From assembly GCA_013362555.1 (NCBI GenBank), contig JABFVX010000109.1, positions 1-19,063 on the forward strand: 19,063 nt of DNA. The letters run 5' to 3'. The position numbers were made by a program, and so were the translations under genes. This document shows, piece after piece, positions 7,994 through 15,015 of this stretch. The notes beneath the pieces were generated by a model. That model did not search any database and was not told the origin of the DNA. It saw only the letters and a list, made by a program, of their open reading frames with translations. The DNA comes from Mycobacteriaceae bacterium. GTDB taxonomy: Bacteria; Actinomycetota; Actinomycetes; Mycobacteriales; Mycobacteriaceae. The stretch's first letter is position 1. Each line of letters begins with the position of its first letter.

Positions 7994-8289
7994 CGCGCCC
8001 TCCCCGGCGCGGGCGCCACGTCGGCCGCCTGGGACGCCCCGCCGAGCAGCCGGTCGAGAAGCTCTCGAACGCGCGCGAGGGAACCGAACGCCGCAATCTC
8101 GCTGTCCGGGATCGCCACTCGATAGCGATCTTGCAGGCGGGTGGCAAGTTCGAGCGCGGCCAGCGAATCGAGGTCCAGCTCGTCGGCGAGGTCGGCGTGG
8201 TCGGCGACTTCGGCGGCGGGCAGTTCCAGGACCCCGGCCACCAGGTGCCGAAGTTCCTCCAGGTCCACCGGTCCGGACGTGTCTGTCAT
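7990..8289 (-). CDS. Acyl carrier protein 1
   Basis: This 99-residue protein has a PP-binding domain. DELDLDSLAALELATRL at about 37-53 holds the DSL motif, with Ser42 as the 4'-phosphopantetheine site. The Asp before the Ser is kept, so it should be a good holo-ACP synthase substrate. A tail of about 15 Ala/Pro/Arg-rich residues follows the domain. The ATG overlaps the stop of the ketosynthase homologue (ATGA) and has GGAGG 5 bases upstream, the clearest ribosome-binding site in the operon. Its stop overlaps the salicylate synthase start in the same way. Lying next to the ketosynthase pair, it is the likely extender (malonyl) or chain carrier; this role is inferred. Confidence 0.9.
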   Translation of the reverse strand: MTDTSGPVDLEELRHLVAGVLELPAAEVADHADLADELDLDSLAALELATRLQDRYRVAIPDSEIAAFGSLARVRELLDRLLGGASQAADVAPAPGRAR

Positions 8290-9245
8290 GGTTCCTCCAA
8301 CTCGGACGTGACGAAGGCTGTCTCCCCCTTGTTCCACCGCGGCGGATGCAGCCACAGGGTGGCGACATCGGAATCGTTCGCGCCGCAGACGGCGTACGCC
8401 GAACCGGGATCGCCGCCGTCGAAAAATGTTGCGGCCGCGATGCACTGGAGCACACCGAGCGCGCCCGAGCACTCGCCGAGGCGAGCGGTCAGGTCGAGCA
8501 CCGCCGTCGGCGAACCGGAATGCGGTCGCACCGTCGGCGGAGCCAGCCACAGCCCCGGCGGGCGCGGGTCGTCATGGACGTGCGTCGTGCGGGAGTAGTG
8601 TCCGAGGACAGCGCGGACCGGCGCGCCACGACGTTCGGCGCGGGTATCCGCTTCCACGATCACCGCCGCGGCGCCGTCGAGCACTTTGTCGCCGGGGCCG
8701 AGATCCAACAGCGCCCGCACCGGAGCGGTGTCGGGTTCGACTCCGACGACGACCGCGGCGTCGGCGCGGCCCGCCCGGATGAGGATGGCCGCCCAGTGCA
8801 GTGCGTCGAGCCCGCTGGTCCGGCCGCTGCACAGAGTGATATTCGGTCCGCGCAGGTCGTGTCGGATGGCGATCCAGCCTGCGATCGCGTTCGAGGAGAC
8901 GTGCGGCAGGCTCAGTGGGCTCAATGCGGCGCTGGAGTGTTGGGTGATCCGTTCCGCGATGTCGCAGACGCTGTCCAGGTTGCCGTAGTTCGAACTCACC
9001 ACCGTTGCCGTGATCGCGTCATCGGCGGTCATCCGGCCGGCGGACGGCGTCGCAGCGTCGGCCAACGCCCGTTCGGCCGCCAGCAGGGCCAGCCGGGACG
9101 CCCGATCCTTGTTCCGCATCTGCCGCCCGCTCAGATCCAGCGCCGCGGCACAGCAGTCCCGGTGCGGCGCGAACAGCTCGGCGGCGTCGCTCAGGCCGGA
9201 CACCGCGAGGCCGACGCCGGTGACCACCGGCGTCCGGCGCGTCAT
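8286..9245 (-). CDS. Degenerate beta-ketoacyl synthase homologue (chain-length-factor-like, active Cys replaced by Arg)
   Basis: The 319-residue product has the thiolase-fold ketosynthase core: TRRTPVVTGVGLAVSG at the start and GPNITLCSGRTSGLDALHWA at about 133-152. Active type II ketosynthases have a Cys in the TSGLD-type nucleophile elbow; here Arg142 stands in its place (SGRTSGLD). No HGTGT block is found, and the usual GHTxGAAG block appears as GECSGALG with Glu in place of His. The protein is also 60-100 residues shorter than FabF-like enzymes. It should therefore not condense acyl groups by itself. By its position after an intact ketosynthase it resembles the KS-beta/chain length factor partner of type II PKS heterodimers, which usually carry Gln at this site. 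Its start overlaps the stop of the intact ketosynthase (ATGA), with AAGGG 7 bases upstream. Confidence 0.88.
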   Translation of the reverse strand: MTRRTPVVTGVGLAVSGLSDAAELFAPHRDCCAAALDLSGRQMRNKDRASRLALLAAERALADAATPSAGRMTADDAITATVVSSNYGNLDSVCDIAERITQHSSAALSPLSLPHVSSNAIAGWIAIRHDLRGPNITLCSGRTSGLDALHWAAILIRAGRADAAVVVGVEPDTAPVRALLDLGPGDKVLDGAAAVIVEADTRAERRGAPVRAVLGHYSRTTHVHDDPRPPGLWLAPPTVRPHSGSPTAVLDLTARLGECSGALGVLQCIAAATFFDGGDPGSAYAVCGANDSDVATLWLHPPRWNKGETAFVTSELEEP

Positions 9246-10384
9246 CGGATGCCCTTTTCGATCACCGCGACGGCGTTGATGCCGCCGAATCCGAAAGCGT
9301 GGATCTGCGCGACCTCGGGCCTCGTCCGGACGCGGTCGCGCGCCAGATTCAACCCCTCCGCCTCCGGGATCGGGTCGGTGAGCCCGCGAATCGGGGGCAC
9401 CAGGCCATGCCGCATGGCAAGCGTCGCCATGATCAGACTCAGCAGGCCGGAGCCGCCGAGCGTGTGTCCGGTCATCGACTTGATCGCGGTCATCACCGGC
9501 GGCGCGGCGACGGCGCCGAACACGTCCGCCAGGGCGGACGCCTCGACGGCGTCGTTGTGGCGCGTGCCGGTGCCGTGCATCATGACGAGGTCGATCTCGG
9601 CGGGGTGGACGCCTGCGCGTTTGTGCGCGTCCGCGATGACGGCGCGGATACTCGCCCCGTCCGGCGCGGTCGCGTGCCGCGCGTCGCAGTTGACGCCGAC
9701 GCCGCGCAGCAGCGCCCGCCCGCTGTAGCCGCGTCGGCGGCGGCACAGCACGACGGCGGCCGCGCCCTCGCCCATGATCATGCCCCGGTGCGTGGAGTCG
9801 AAGGGGCGCACCGCGTCCGGCGTCGCCGTCTGCACCCGGTCGATCACGCCGAAGGCGCTCTCGGTGATGCTGTCGGCGCCCGCTACGACGACCGTGTCCG
9901 CCAATCCGAGGTCGATCAGGTCGGTGGCCATTGCCAGCGCGTACAGCGACGCCGCGCACGCGCAGGCCACGGTGTGCACCTCGGCGGCCCGGCCGGTGTC
10001 GCGCAGCGCGCGTGTGAAGTCGAGCCGATCGGCGTCGAGTCCGCCGGGCTCCGCGCGACCCTGCGTCCACCAGAGTTCCGCGGACCGCAGCTCCCGCAGC
10101 GTCGTTCCCACCAGCACCGGGTACCGCTCGCCCGGGTCGGCGAGGCCCGCGTCCGCCAAGGCGGCCGCGACCACAGTGCGCAGCCACTCGCTCGCGCGAA
10201 ACGGTCGCTCGCCCGCACCGCCGCGGTCGTCGATCTCGTAGGCGTGACGAGTGCGGTACCGCTCGGCTTCGAATGCCCGCAGCGGGGCGATTCCGGTTCG
10301 GCTCGCCGTCAGTGACCGGAAGATCTCCGCGGGGGATTCTCCGATGGACGCGATTGCCGCCATCCCGGCGATGTCCCACGACAT
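9242..10384 (-). CDS. Beta-ketoacyl synthase, FabF/KS-alpha type, with intact active site
   Basis: The 380-residue condensing enzyme keeps the full Cys-His-His set: Cys143 in CACAASLYAL, His270 in HGTGTRHNDAVEA, and Lys302/His307 in KSMTGHTLGGSG. The C-terminal FGFGGINAVAVI loop is normal. It should take an acyl group onto Cys143 and condense it with a malonyl-carrier, or transfer it to another nucleophile. The N-terminus is about 20-30 residues shorter than FabF. The ATG at 10384 shares one base with the ligase stop (TGATG) and has GGAG 7 bases upstream; the reading frame is open further upstream, to 10435, but that lies within the ligase gene. With the Arg-substituted homologue after it, this looks like a KS-alpha/KS-beta pair. 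No malonyl transferase is encoded nearby, so it would borrow FabD from fatty acid synthesis. Confidence 0.92.
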   Translation of the reverse strand: MSWDIAGMAAIASIGESPAEIFRSLTASRTGIAPLRAFEAERYRTRHAYEIDDRGGAGERPFRASEWLRTVVAAALADAGLADPGERYPVLVGTTLRELRSAELWWTQGRAEPGGLDADRLDFTRALRDTGRAAEVHTVACACAASLYALAMATDLIDLGLADTVVVAGADSITESAFGVIDRVQTATPDAVRPFDSTHRGMIMGEGAAAVVLCRRRRGYSGRALLRGVGVNCDARHATAPDGASIRAVIADAHKRAGVHPAEIDLVMMHGTGTRHNDAVEASALADVFGAVAAPPVMTAIKSMTGHTLGGSGLLSLIMATLAMRHGLVPPIRGLTDPIPEAEGLNLARDRVRTRPEVAQIHAFGFGGINAVAVIEKGIR

Positions 10385-11895
10385 CAGCCCGCTCCGACCG
10401 ATCGGAGCTTGTTGCGCGCGAGTTTGCCGGTCCACGTGGTCGGCAGCGCGTCGACGACCTCGATCCGGCCGGGCCGCTTGAACGGCGCCACGTTCGCCCG
10501 CAATGCCGCGGTGACCGCGCGCCGCAGTGTCGTGGGCACGACGCCGTCGGCCGCCACGACGAACGCCACTGCCTGTTGCAGCCCGGCGCCGTCGGCGATT
10601 CCGACGACGGCGCAGTCCCGGACTCCGGCCACGGCCCGCACCGCATTCTCGATCTCGGCGGGAGCGACCTTGAACCCGCCCAGATTGAGGAAGTCGTCAC
10701 CCCGGCCCAGGTAGTGCAGAACTCCGTCGCGACCGCGCCGCACGATGTCGCCGGTGTAGGCGCCGCCGTCGACGAACGTGGCCTCGGTCGCCTCGGGCCG
10801 GTTCAGGTAGCCCGTCGCGACGGTCGGGCCCGCAATATGCAGCCTGCCCTCCACGTCGTCGCCCTCGACGAGTTGGCCTTCGGGGTCGCGCAGTGTCGCC
10901 GACACCCCGGGAACGGGCCTGCCGAGCGCATTCGACACAGGGCCGGATGGATTCGTCGCGACCACGATGTACAGGGCTTCGGTGGTTCCCAGGCTGTTCA
11001 CCACTGGAACGCCGAGTCCGTGTGCGGTGCGCTCGGCGAGATCCGCGGGCAGCGCCTCGCCCGCGCACACTGCCAGGCGCAGGCTGTCGCTCCGGCCGCC
11101 GTGCAGCGCCTCCAACCCTGCGTACAGCCGCGGCACCGAGAACAGGACCGTCGGACGGTGCCGCCGCAGCGCGTCCATCACGATCGGCGCGTCGACCGCC
11201 CCGCGGATGAGCACAGTCGTCGCGCCCGCGGTCAACGGCAGCAGCAGCGAATTGCCGAAGCCGTACGCGAAGGAAAGCTTGGCGGTGGACAGGACAGTGT
11301 CCGCCGCGGTCAGTGCCGCGACCCGGCCGAACCCGGCAGCCACCGACGCGAGCGCCGCCGCTCGGTGCGGCACGCCTTTCGGAGTGCCGGTGCTCCCGGA
11401 GGTGTACTGCAACAACATTTCCCGATCGTGCGCCCACGGCGCGAACGGCGGCGGATCCGAAAGCCCGCGAACATGCCGCTGTCCCAGCAGCATCTGCCTG
11501 ACGTCGTCGCCGTACAGCCGCGCGGTGTCAGGAAGGACCGCGTCGAGTCGACTGCTCCGGGTCGGCGCGACGTCGAGGTGCACGAACGCGACACTGCTGT
11601 CGGCGGCGATGAATCCGATCTCGGCGTCCGACAGCGCCGGGTTCACCGGTACTGCGACGCAGCCGTTCCACCAGAGCCCCAGGATCGCCGTCACGGTCGC
11701 CGCGGAATCATCGGCGAGCACCATCCCCCGGCTCCCCGGCGCAACGCCGGCGTCCGCGAGCAGACGTGCATAGCTACCCGCCGCGCGGAACAGCGCGTTG
11801 TATCCGAATTCACCGATGTCGGAATCGACGTAGGCGATCGCGTCTTCGCCGGACGCACCCACATGCGGCCTGAGCAGAATTTCAACCAGATTCAT
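10384..11895 (-). CDS. AMP-dependent ligase resembling benzoate-CoA ligases (candidate salicylate ligase)
   Basis: The 503-residue ANL-family enzyme has the A3 loop YTSGSTGTPKG (164-174), the A5 region NSLGTTEALYI (300-310), the A8 hinge YLGRGDDFLNLGGFKVAPAEIE (395-416) and the A10 lysine, Lys491, in PTTWTGKLARNKLR. The stretch LSFAYGFGNSLLLPLTAGATTVL at 207-229 matches the character of benzoate-CoA ligases (BadA-type FAYGLGN...GATTVL) rather than fatty acyl ligases. In an operon that makes salicylate, the simplest substrate is salicylate, activated as an adenylate and passed to CoA or directly to the neighbouring carrier protein. It differs from the MbtA/NbtT-type stand-alone salicyl-AMP ligases of siderophore pathways by this signature. 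The ATG overlaps the stop of the upstream carrier gene as ATGA. Substrate assignment is inference. Confidence 0.88.
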   Translation of the reverse strand: MNLVEILLRPHVGASGEDAIAYVDSDIGEFGYNALFRAAGSYARLLADAGVAPGSRGMVLADDSAATVTAILGLWWNGCVAVPVNPALSDAEIGFIAADSSVAFVHLDVAPTRSSRLDAVLPDTARLYGDDVRQMLLGQRHVRGLSDPPPFAPWAHDREMLLQYTSGSTGTPKGVPHRAAALASVAAGFGRVAALTAADTVLSTAKLSFAYGFGNSLLLPLTAGATTVLIRGAVDAPIVMDALRRHRPTVLFSVPRLYAGLEALHGGRSDSLRLAVCAGEALPADLAERTAHGLGVPVVNSLGTTEALYIVVATNPSGPVSNALGRPVPGVSATLRDPEGQLVEGDDVEGRLHIAGPTVATGYLNRPEATEATFVDGGAYTGDIVRRGRDGVLHYLGRGDDFLNLGGFKVAPAEIENAVRAVAGVRDCAVVGIADGAGLQQAVAFVVAADGVVPTTLRRAVTAALRANVAPFKRPGRIEVVDALPTTWTGKLARNKLRSVGAG

Positions 11896-12158
11896 CGGGA
11901 TCGACCGTCCGCGCGGCCGACAACCCCCGCCACATCGCTGATCGACGTCACGATCTCGCTGCCGATCACGACCGCGAACTCTTTCTCGACGCGGGCGATT
12001 ATCTCGGCTTTCTCCAGGGAAGACGCTCCGAGCGCCTCGTAGAGATCCGCATGCACGTCGATGTCCCCGACATCGACATCCAGAACTTCCGCCGCTATCG
12101 CGCTTATTCGGTCACCGAGACGATCTTCGCCGTGACGCCACTGACTGGAAACCACCAT
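11892..12158 (-). CDS. Acyl carrier protein 2, first gene of the operon
   Basis: The 88-residue protein has a PP-binding fold. LYEALGASSLEKAEIIARVE at about 39-58 contains the attachment serine, most likely Ser47 before Leu. The Asp that usually precedes it (DSL) is replaced by Ser, so phosphopantetheinyl transferase use may differ from that of carrier 1. The start is ATG 12158, with AGGA 7 bases upstream; an in-frame TTG at 12188 and GTG at 12155 are alternatives. Its stop overlaps the ligase ATG. Being paired with the ligase, it is a likely acceptor of the aryl group, with carrier 1 serving the ketosynthase; that split is inference. Confidence 0.85.
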   Translation of the reverse strand: MVVSSQWRHGEDRLGDRISAIAAEVLDVDVGDIDVHADLYEALGASSLEKAEIIARVEKEFAVVIGSEIVTSISDVAGVVGRADGRSR

Positions 12159-12464
12159 TGCACGTCCTGAATACCGCAAATTCTGCAATCGCCCGAGGAA
12201 TCGTTCCGAGATGTTTCACCGACTACGGCGGAAACATTTCCTCGACGTGTTTGACGATATATTCGGCTGTCGGCGGTCAAAAGTGCCAATATCGGCGAAT
12301 CACAGCGGTCCAGTTTCGGGAGGGCCGATCCGGCGACACCGGCCGACGGGGGCGCGGCGATCGTGGCGCAGCGCCTGCCCGCCGTTGCCGATCCGCCCGA
12401 GTTCGCTGCTCGAATCCTGCTGCGCCTGGCAGAGAAGGGGCGTCTGTGGCATGCTCCCGAGTTC
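12159..12464. other. Divergent control region between the salicylate operon and the lipoprotein gene
   Basis: These 306 bases hold no credible gene. The half near the operon (about 12160-12310) is visibly richer in A+T than the coding DNA around it, as expected for a promoter. On the reverse strand, TTGGCA near 12277-12272 and GAATAT near 12252-12247 form a loose -35/-10 pair. I see no copy of the actinobacterial iron box (TTAGGTTAGGCTAACCTAA) here. The half near the lipoprotein is GC-rich and shows no clear promoter. Confidence 0.55.
12208..12240. promoter_or_regulatory. Inverted repeat GAGATGTTTC...GAAACATTTC upstream of the operon
   Basis: Arms of 10 bases (12208-12217 and 12231-12240) pair with one mismatch across a 13-base gap. 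The gap itself holds CCG-acta-CGG, extending the symmetry. The site lies about 50-80 bases before the first operon start, in the AT-richer zone, where a regulator could act. The binder is unknown; the MocR-type protein at the end of the operon is a candidate. Confidence 0.5.
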
Positions 12465-13250
12465 ATGGCACCTGTGCGTTTGATCCTGGCCGCGCTCGCG
12501 TTCGTCGGCCTCGTGTCCGGCTGCAGCGGGAAGGACGAGGCCGCCCCGGGGCCGGTGCTTTCCGGAGCGGACGGCGCACAGCGGCTGCGCGAGGTGTTCG
12601 CCGCGGCCATGACGTCGAAAAAGACCGTGGTGATCACCTCCTACGACGAAGCCGGGGACGGCTCTGCGTCGGGAGAGCAGACGTGCAAAGTGCGGTTCAC
12701 CCCGGCGAAGGCGTCGGCCTGCGAGGCGAAAGCGGGCGGCGCCCAGCAGACACGGGTGATCTCGATGCCGGACGCGCTCTATGTCTTCATGCCCGATCCC
12801 GGCGAGAACCCGGGCGGGAAGCCGTGGCGCAGGATCGACCCGAACGGAACCAACATGATGGCCCAGCTCGGCAAGCAGATTCAGCACATGACCGACGAAA
12901 CACTGCTCACGCCAGGCGTTTCCACGGTCACCGGCACCCACGCCGACAAGGTCGACGGCAAGCGGGCCACCCGCTACGAGCTCAGCGTGGACGTCGCCGC
13001 ACTCACCAAGACAATGCTCGACCACACCACCAACGACCTGCTGCGCGGCGGCCTGCAGGACATCTCCAAGAACGGCGCCGCCATGACCGCGCAGATCTGG
13101 ATCGGCGCCGACAACCTGCCGCTCAAGCAGGTCACCAAGATGTCCGCGAGCATGGACTCGCCGGCGCAGGTCCAGACGATGACCTACGGCGACTGGGGCG
13201 CCCCGCTGACCATCGCCCCGCCGCCCGCCGACCAGGTGTCCGCGGGCTGA
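12465..13250 (+). CDS. Lipoprotein, LppX/LprAFG-like
   Basis: The 261-residue product starts with a lipoprotein signal: MAPVR, a hydrophobic stretch LILAALAFVGL, then the lipobox VSGC with Cys20 as the lipid-modified residue. The mature protein should sit on the outer face of the cell membrane. The rest, with an N-terminal helix (AQRLREVFAAAMTSKKTVVI), alternating strands, VTGTHADKVDGKRATRYELS and AQIWIGADNLPLKQVTKMS, resembles the LppX/LprG/LolA-like half-barrel lipoproteins of mycolate bacteria, which carry lipids to the outer envelope. That assignment rests on pattern only. The frame is open upstream to 12363, but the signal peptide fixes the ATG at 12465. No good ribosome-binding site is seen. 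It diverges from the salicylate operon and converges with the small HTH gene. Confidence 0.85.
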   Translation: MAPVRLILAALAFVGLVSGCSGKDEAAPGPVLSGADGAQRLREVFAAAMTSKKTVVITSYDEAGDGSASGEQTCKVRFTPAKASACEAKAGGAQQTRVISMPDALYVFMPDPGENPGGKPWRRIDPNGTNMMAQLGKQIQHMTDETLLTPGVSTVTGTHADKVDGKRATRYELSVDVAALTKTMLDHTTNDLLRGGLQDISKNGAAMTAQIWIGADNLPLKQVTKMSASMDSPAQVQTMTYGDWGAPLTIAPPPADQVSAG

Positions 13251-13261
13251 TGCCGGCGCGG

Positions 13262-13290
13262 GCCAGTGCGGGACGGGGCTAGTGCGGGAC
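13262..13290. repeat. Short tandem duplication at the convergent gene ends
   Basis: CAGTGCGGGACG and CTAGTGCGGGACG follow each other with a few G bases between, at about 13263-13290. The second copy contains the stop codon and last codons of the small HTH gene. It looks like a small local duplication between the lipoprotein gene and the HTH gene. Confidence 0.5.
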
Positions 13291-13554
13291 GCAGTGGCCG
13301 TAGCGCTGGCGGGCGGCCTCGCCGCTGGTGCCCAGCTGCGAGCCGATCGAAGCCCAGCTGTAGCCGCCTTCGCGCGCCGCGGTCACCGTTTCGATGATCC
13401 GCTGCTCGGCGTCGGCACGACTGCGCACGGCCTCGCGTAGATCGGTGAGACACCGCAGATCCCGCCGGTCGCCTGGCACGGGCCTGTCTTCCTGTTGGAT
13501 CCGCTGAGCCAGTTCCTCAGCGTGCGCGATGATCTCTTCGCTGGTCCGGGGCAT
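13279..13554 (-). CDS. Small helix-turn-helix protein
   Basis: The 91-residue product has a charged helical N-terminal part (SEEIIAHAEELAQRIQQED, then a DLREAVRSRADAEQRIIETV helix). A helix-turn-helix follows: AAREGGYSWASIGSQLGTSG then EAARQRY, similar to the HTH seen in sigma region 4-like and small actinobacterial DNA-binding proteins. ATG 13554 is preferred because GAGG lies 8 bases upstream; ATG 13560 and GTG 13563 sit too close to it. It probably binds DNA as a small regulator, and no partner or target is evident. The first part is helical enough to serve as a dimer interface. Confidence 0.75.
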   Translation of the reverse strand: MPRTSEEIIAHAEELAQRIQQEDRPVPGDRRDLRCLTDLREAVRSRADAEQRIIETVTAAREGGYSWASIGSQLGTSGEAARQRYGHCVPH

Positions 13555-13675
13555 GCTCATCACCTCGACTCTGAGCCTGTGATTGCGCGCATCGGGTGTG
13601 CGTACACCTCAATTCTCCTGCGGCAGCTGCATTGTTCTCAGCAGTACCGCGAAAATCGCTGTCCCAAACGCCCGT

Positions 13676-14992
13676 CTACGACGCCAGCAGGGCGGCGACG
13701 CTCAGCAACAGCCCTTCGCCGCCGGGTGCGGCGGCCAGCTGCACTCCGATCGGCAGCCCGTCGACGGCGCCCGCGGGGACCGACATCGCCGGGTAGCGCA
13801 ACAGATTGAACGGCGGCGTGTACGGCAGGAACCGCGACGAACCGAAAAGAGTGCGCGCCATGCCCGCACCCTCGAACGCGCCCGCCGCCAGTGGCGGCAT
13901 CGCCAACGTGGGGGTCAGCAGCACGTCGAAGTCGTCGAACCAGGCCGCGAACCGCTGCGCCGCCGCCGGGGGCACCGAGGCGAGCCCGCGGAGCCTGCGC
14001 AGCCGCCTGCCGGTGCGGACCACCGCCCGGGTGCGCCGCTCCAGGCGCGCAATGGGCAACCCGTCCGCGTCGACGGCGACGCCGCCGAAAAACCGTGCCA
14101 AGAACTGCGGTCCGTCCCACGGCCGCCACGGCGGGGCGGCCGCGGTGACGGTGTGTCCCGCCGCGCTGAGCGTCTCGGCCGCCGCTGCCACCGCCGCGCG
14201 GACCTGTGGGTGCACCGGAACTCCCGGCAGGGGCGTCGCCGTCGTGCGGCAGATCCGCAGCGGCCGCTGCGGCCCCGTCGCGACGGCCTTGCGGTGCCGG
14301 TCGGTGCCGCTGAGCACGTCCAGCATCACCGCGGCGTCGGCGACCGTGGCGGCGATGGGGCCGAACTCGGACATGCCGAGCCAGTTGGAGCGGTGCCCCG
14401 GCACCAGCCCCTCCCCCGGCTTCAGTCCCACAACGCCACAGCACGACGACGGAATCCGAATCGACCCGCCGCCGTCGGAACCCAGCGCGATCGGCACCAT
14501 GCCCGCGGCCACCGCGGCCGCGGAGCCGCCGCTGGACCCGCCCGCGGTGCGCGTCGGGTCGTGCGGATTGCGCGTGATTCCGAACTGTGCGGTCTCGGTG
14601 AACGGCCACTGGCACAGCTCCGGCACGTTGGTCTTGCCGACCACCAGCGCGCCCGCCGCGCGCAGCCTGCGCACCAGCTCGTCGTCGGCGGCGGCCGGTT
14701 GCGCGGACGTCGCCGCGGAGCCGTTGCGAGTCGGGCAGCCCGCGACGTCGACATGGTCCTTGATCGCCACCGGCACCCCGGCCAGCGGGAGCCGCCCCAG
14801 ATCCGGCCGCTGTTCGAGCTTCCGCGCCTCGGCCAGCACCTCGTCCCGCCGCACCAGCCGGAACGCGTTGACCTCCCCGTCGGCGTCGTCGATCCGCGCC
14901 AGGCACTCCGTCGCCACCTGAACCGGCGAGACCGCGCCGCTGCCGACCAGTCCCGCGATTTCGACCGCCGTCCGGCCCGTCCGCACCGCCAT
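13676..14992 (-). CDS. Amidase-signature hydrolase
   Basis: The 438-residue enzyme carries the Ser-cisSer-Lys triad of the amidase signature family: Lys78 in PVAIKDHVDV, Ser153 in TAGGSSGGSAAAVAAG, and Ser177 in GSDGGGSIRIPSS. It hydrolyses an amide (or ester) bond of a small molecule in the cytoplasm. It is not an obvious GatA, since no gatB or gatC is nearby and the C-terminal half diverges. The family includes amidases for aryl and aliphatic amides, so the substrate cannot be assigned. The ATG at 14992 gives the family's usual beginning; no strong ribosome-binding site is seen. It lies downstream of glpD on the same strand, separated by an imperfect hairpin, so it probably has its own transcript. 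Confidence 0.92.
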   Translation of the reverse strand: MAVRTGRTAVEIAGLVGSGAVSPVQVATECLARIDDADGEVNAFRLVRRDEVLAEARKLEQRPDLGRLPLAGVPVAIKDHVDVAGCPTRNGSAATSAQPAAADDELVRRLRAAGALVVGKTNVPELCQWPFTETAQFGITRNPHDPTRTAGGSSGGSAAAVAAGMVPIALGSDGGGSIRIPSSCCGVVGLKPGEGLVPGHRSNWLGMSEFGPIAATVADAAVMLDVLSGTDRHRKAVATGPQRPLRICRTTATPLPGVPVHPQVRAAVAAAAETLSAAGHTVTAAAPPWRPWDGPQFLARFFGGVAVDADGLPIARLERRTRAVVRTGRRLRRLRGLASVPPAAAQRFAAWFDDFDVLLTPTLAMPPLAAGAFEGAGMARTLFGSSRFLPYTPPFNLLRYPAMSVPAGAVDGLPIGVQLAAAPGGEGLLLSVAALLAS

Positions 14993-15015
14993 CGCCCGAC
15001 CGTACCCGCCACGCC

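Noticed and set aside
5126..8125. A 999-codon open frame on the plus strand opposite mocR and salicylate synthase
   Set aside because: It is an antisense shadow in GC-rich DNA, with Arg/Gly/His-rich sequence and no family motifs; the opposite strand has clear conserved enzymes.
6626..8455. Longer version of salicylate synthase starting at 8455
   Set aside because: The extra 154 residues are out-of-frame reading of the carrier-protein and ketosynthase genes; the MbtI-like part begins at ATG 7993 with a good ribosome-binding site and ATGA overlap.
10391..10408. GCTCCGA/TCGGAGC inverted repeat near the ligase-ketosynthase junction
   Set aside because: It lies in the coding end of the ligase gene and overlaps the ketosynthase ribosome-binding site; seven-base arms are common by chance at this GC level.
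6626..12158. Operon as a nocobactin/mycobactin siderophore cluster
   Set aside because: Only the salicylate synthase fits. No NRPS, MbtH, lysine hydroxylase, exporter or iron box is visible. A supporting role for a distant siderophore cluster cannot be excluded.
12211..12483. Possible 90-residue plus-strand gene in the divergent control region
   Set aside because: The translation has no recognisable pattern, there is no ribosome-binding site, and it runs into the lipoprotein gene out of frame.
13564..13675. Short dyad GGTGTGCGTACACC at 13595-13608 as an operator for the small HTH gene
   Set aside because: Only five bases per arm pair, so it is weak in GC-rich DNA; no other support.
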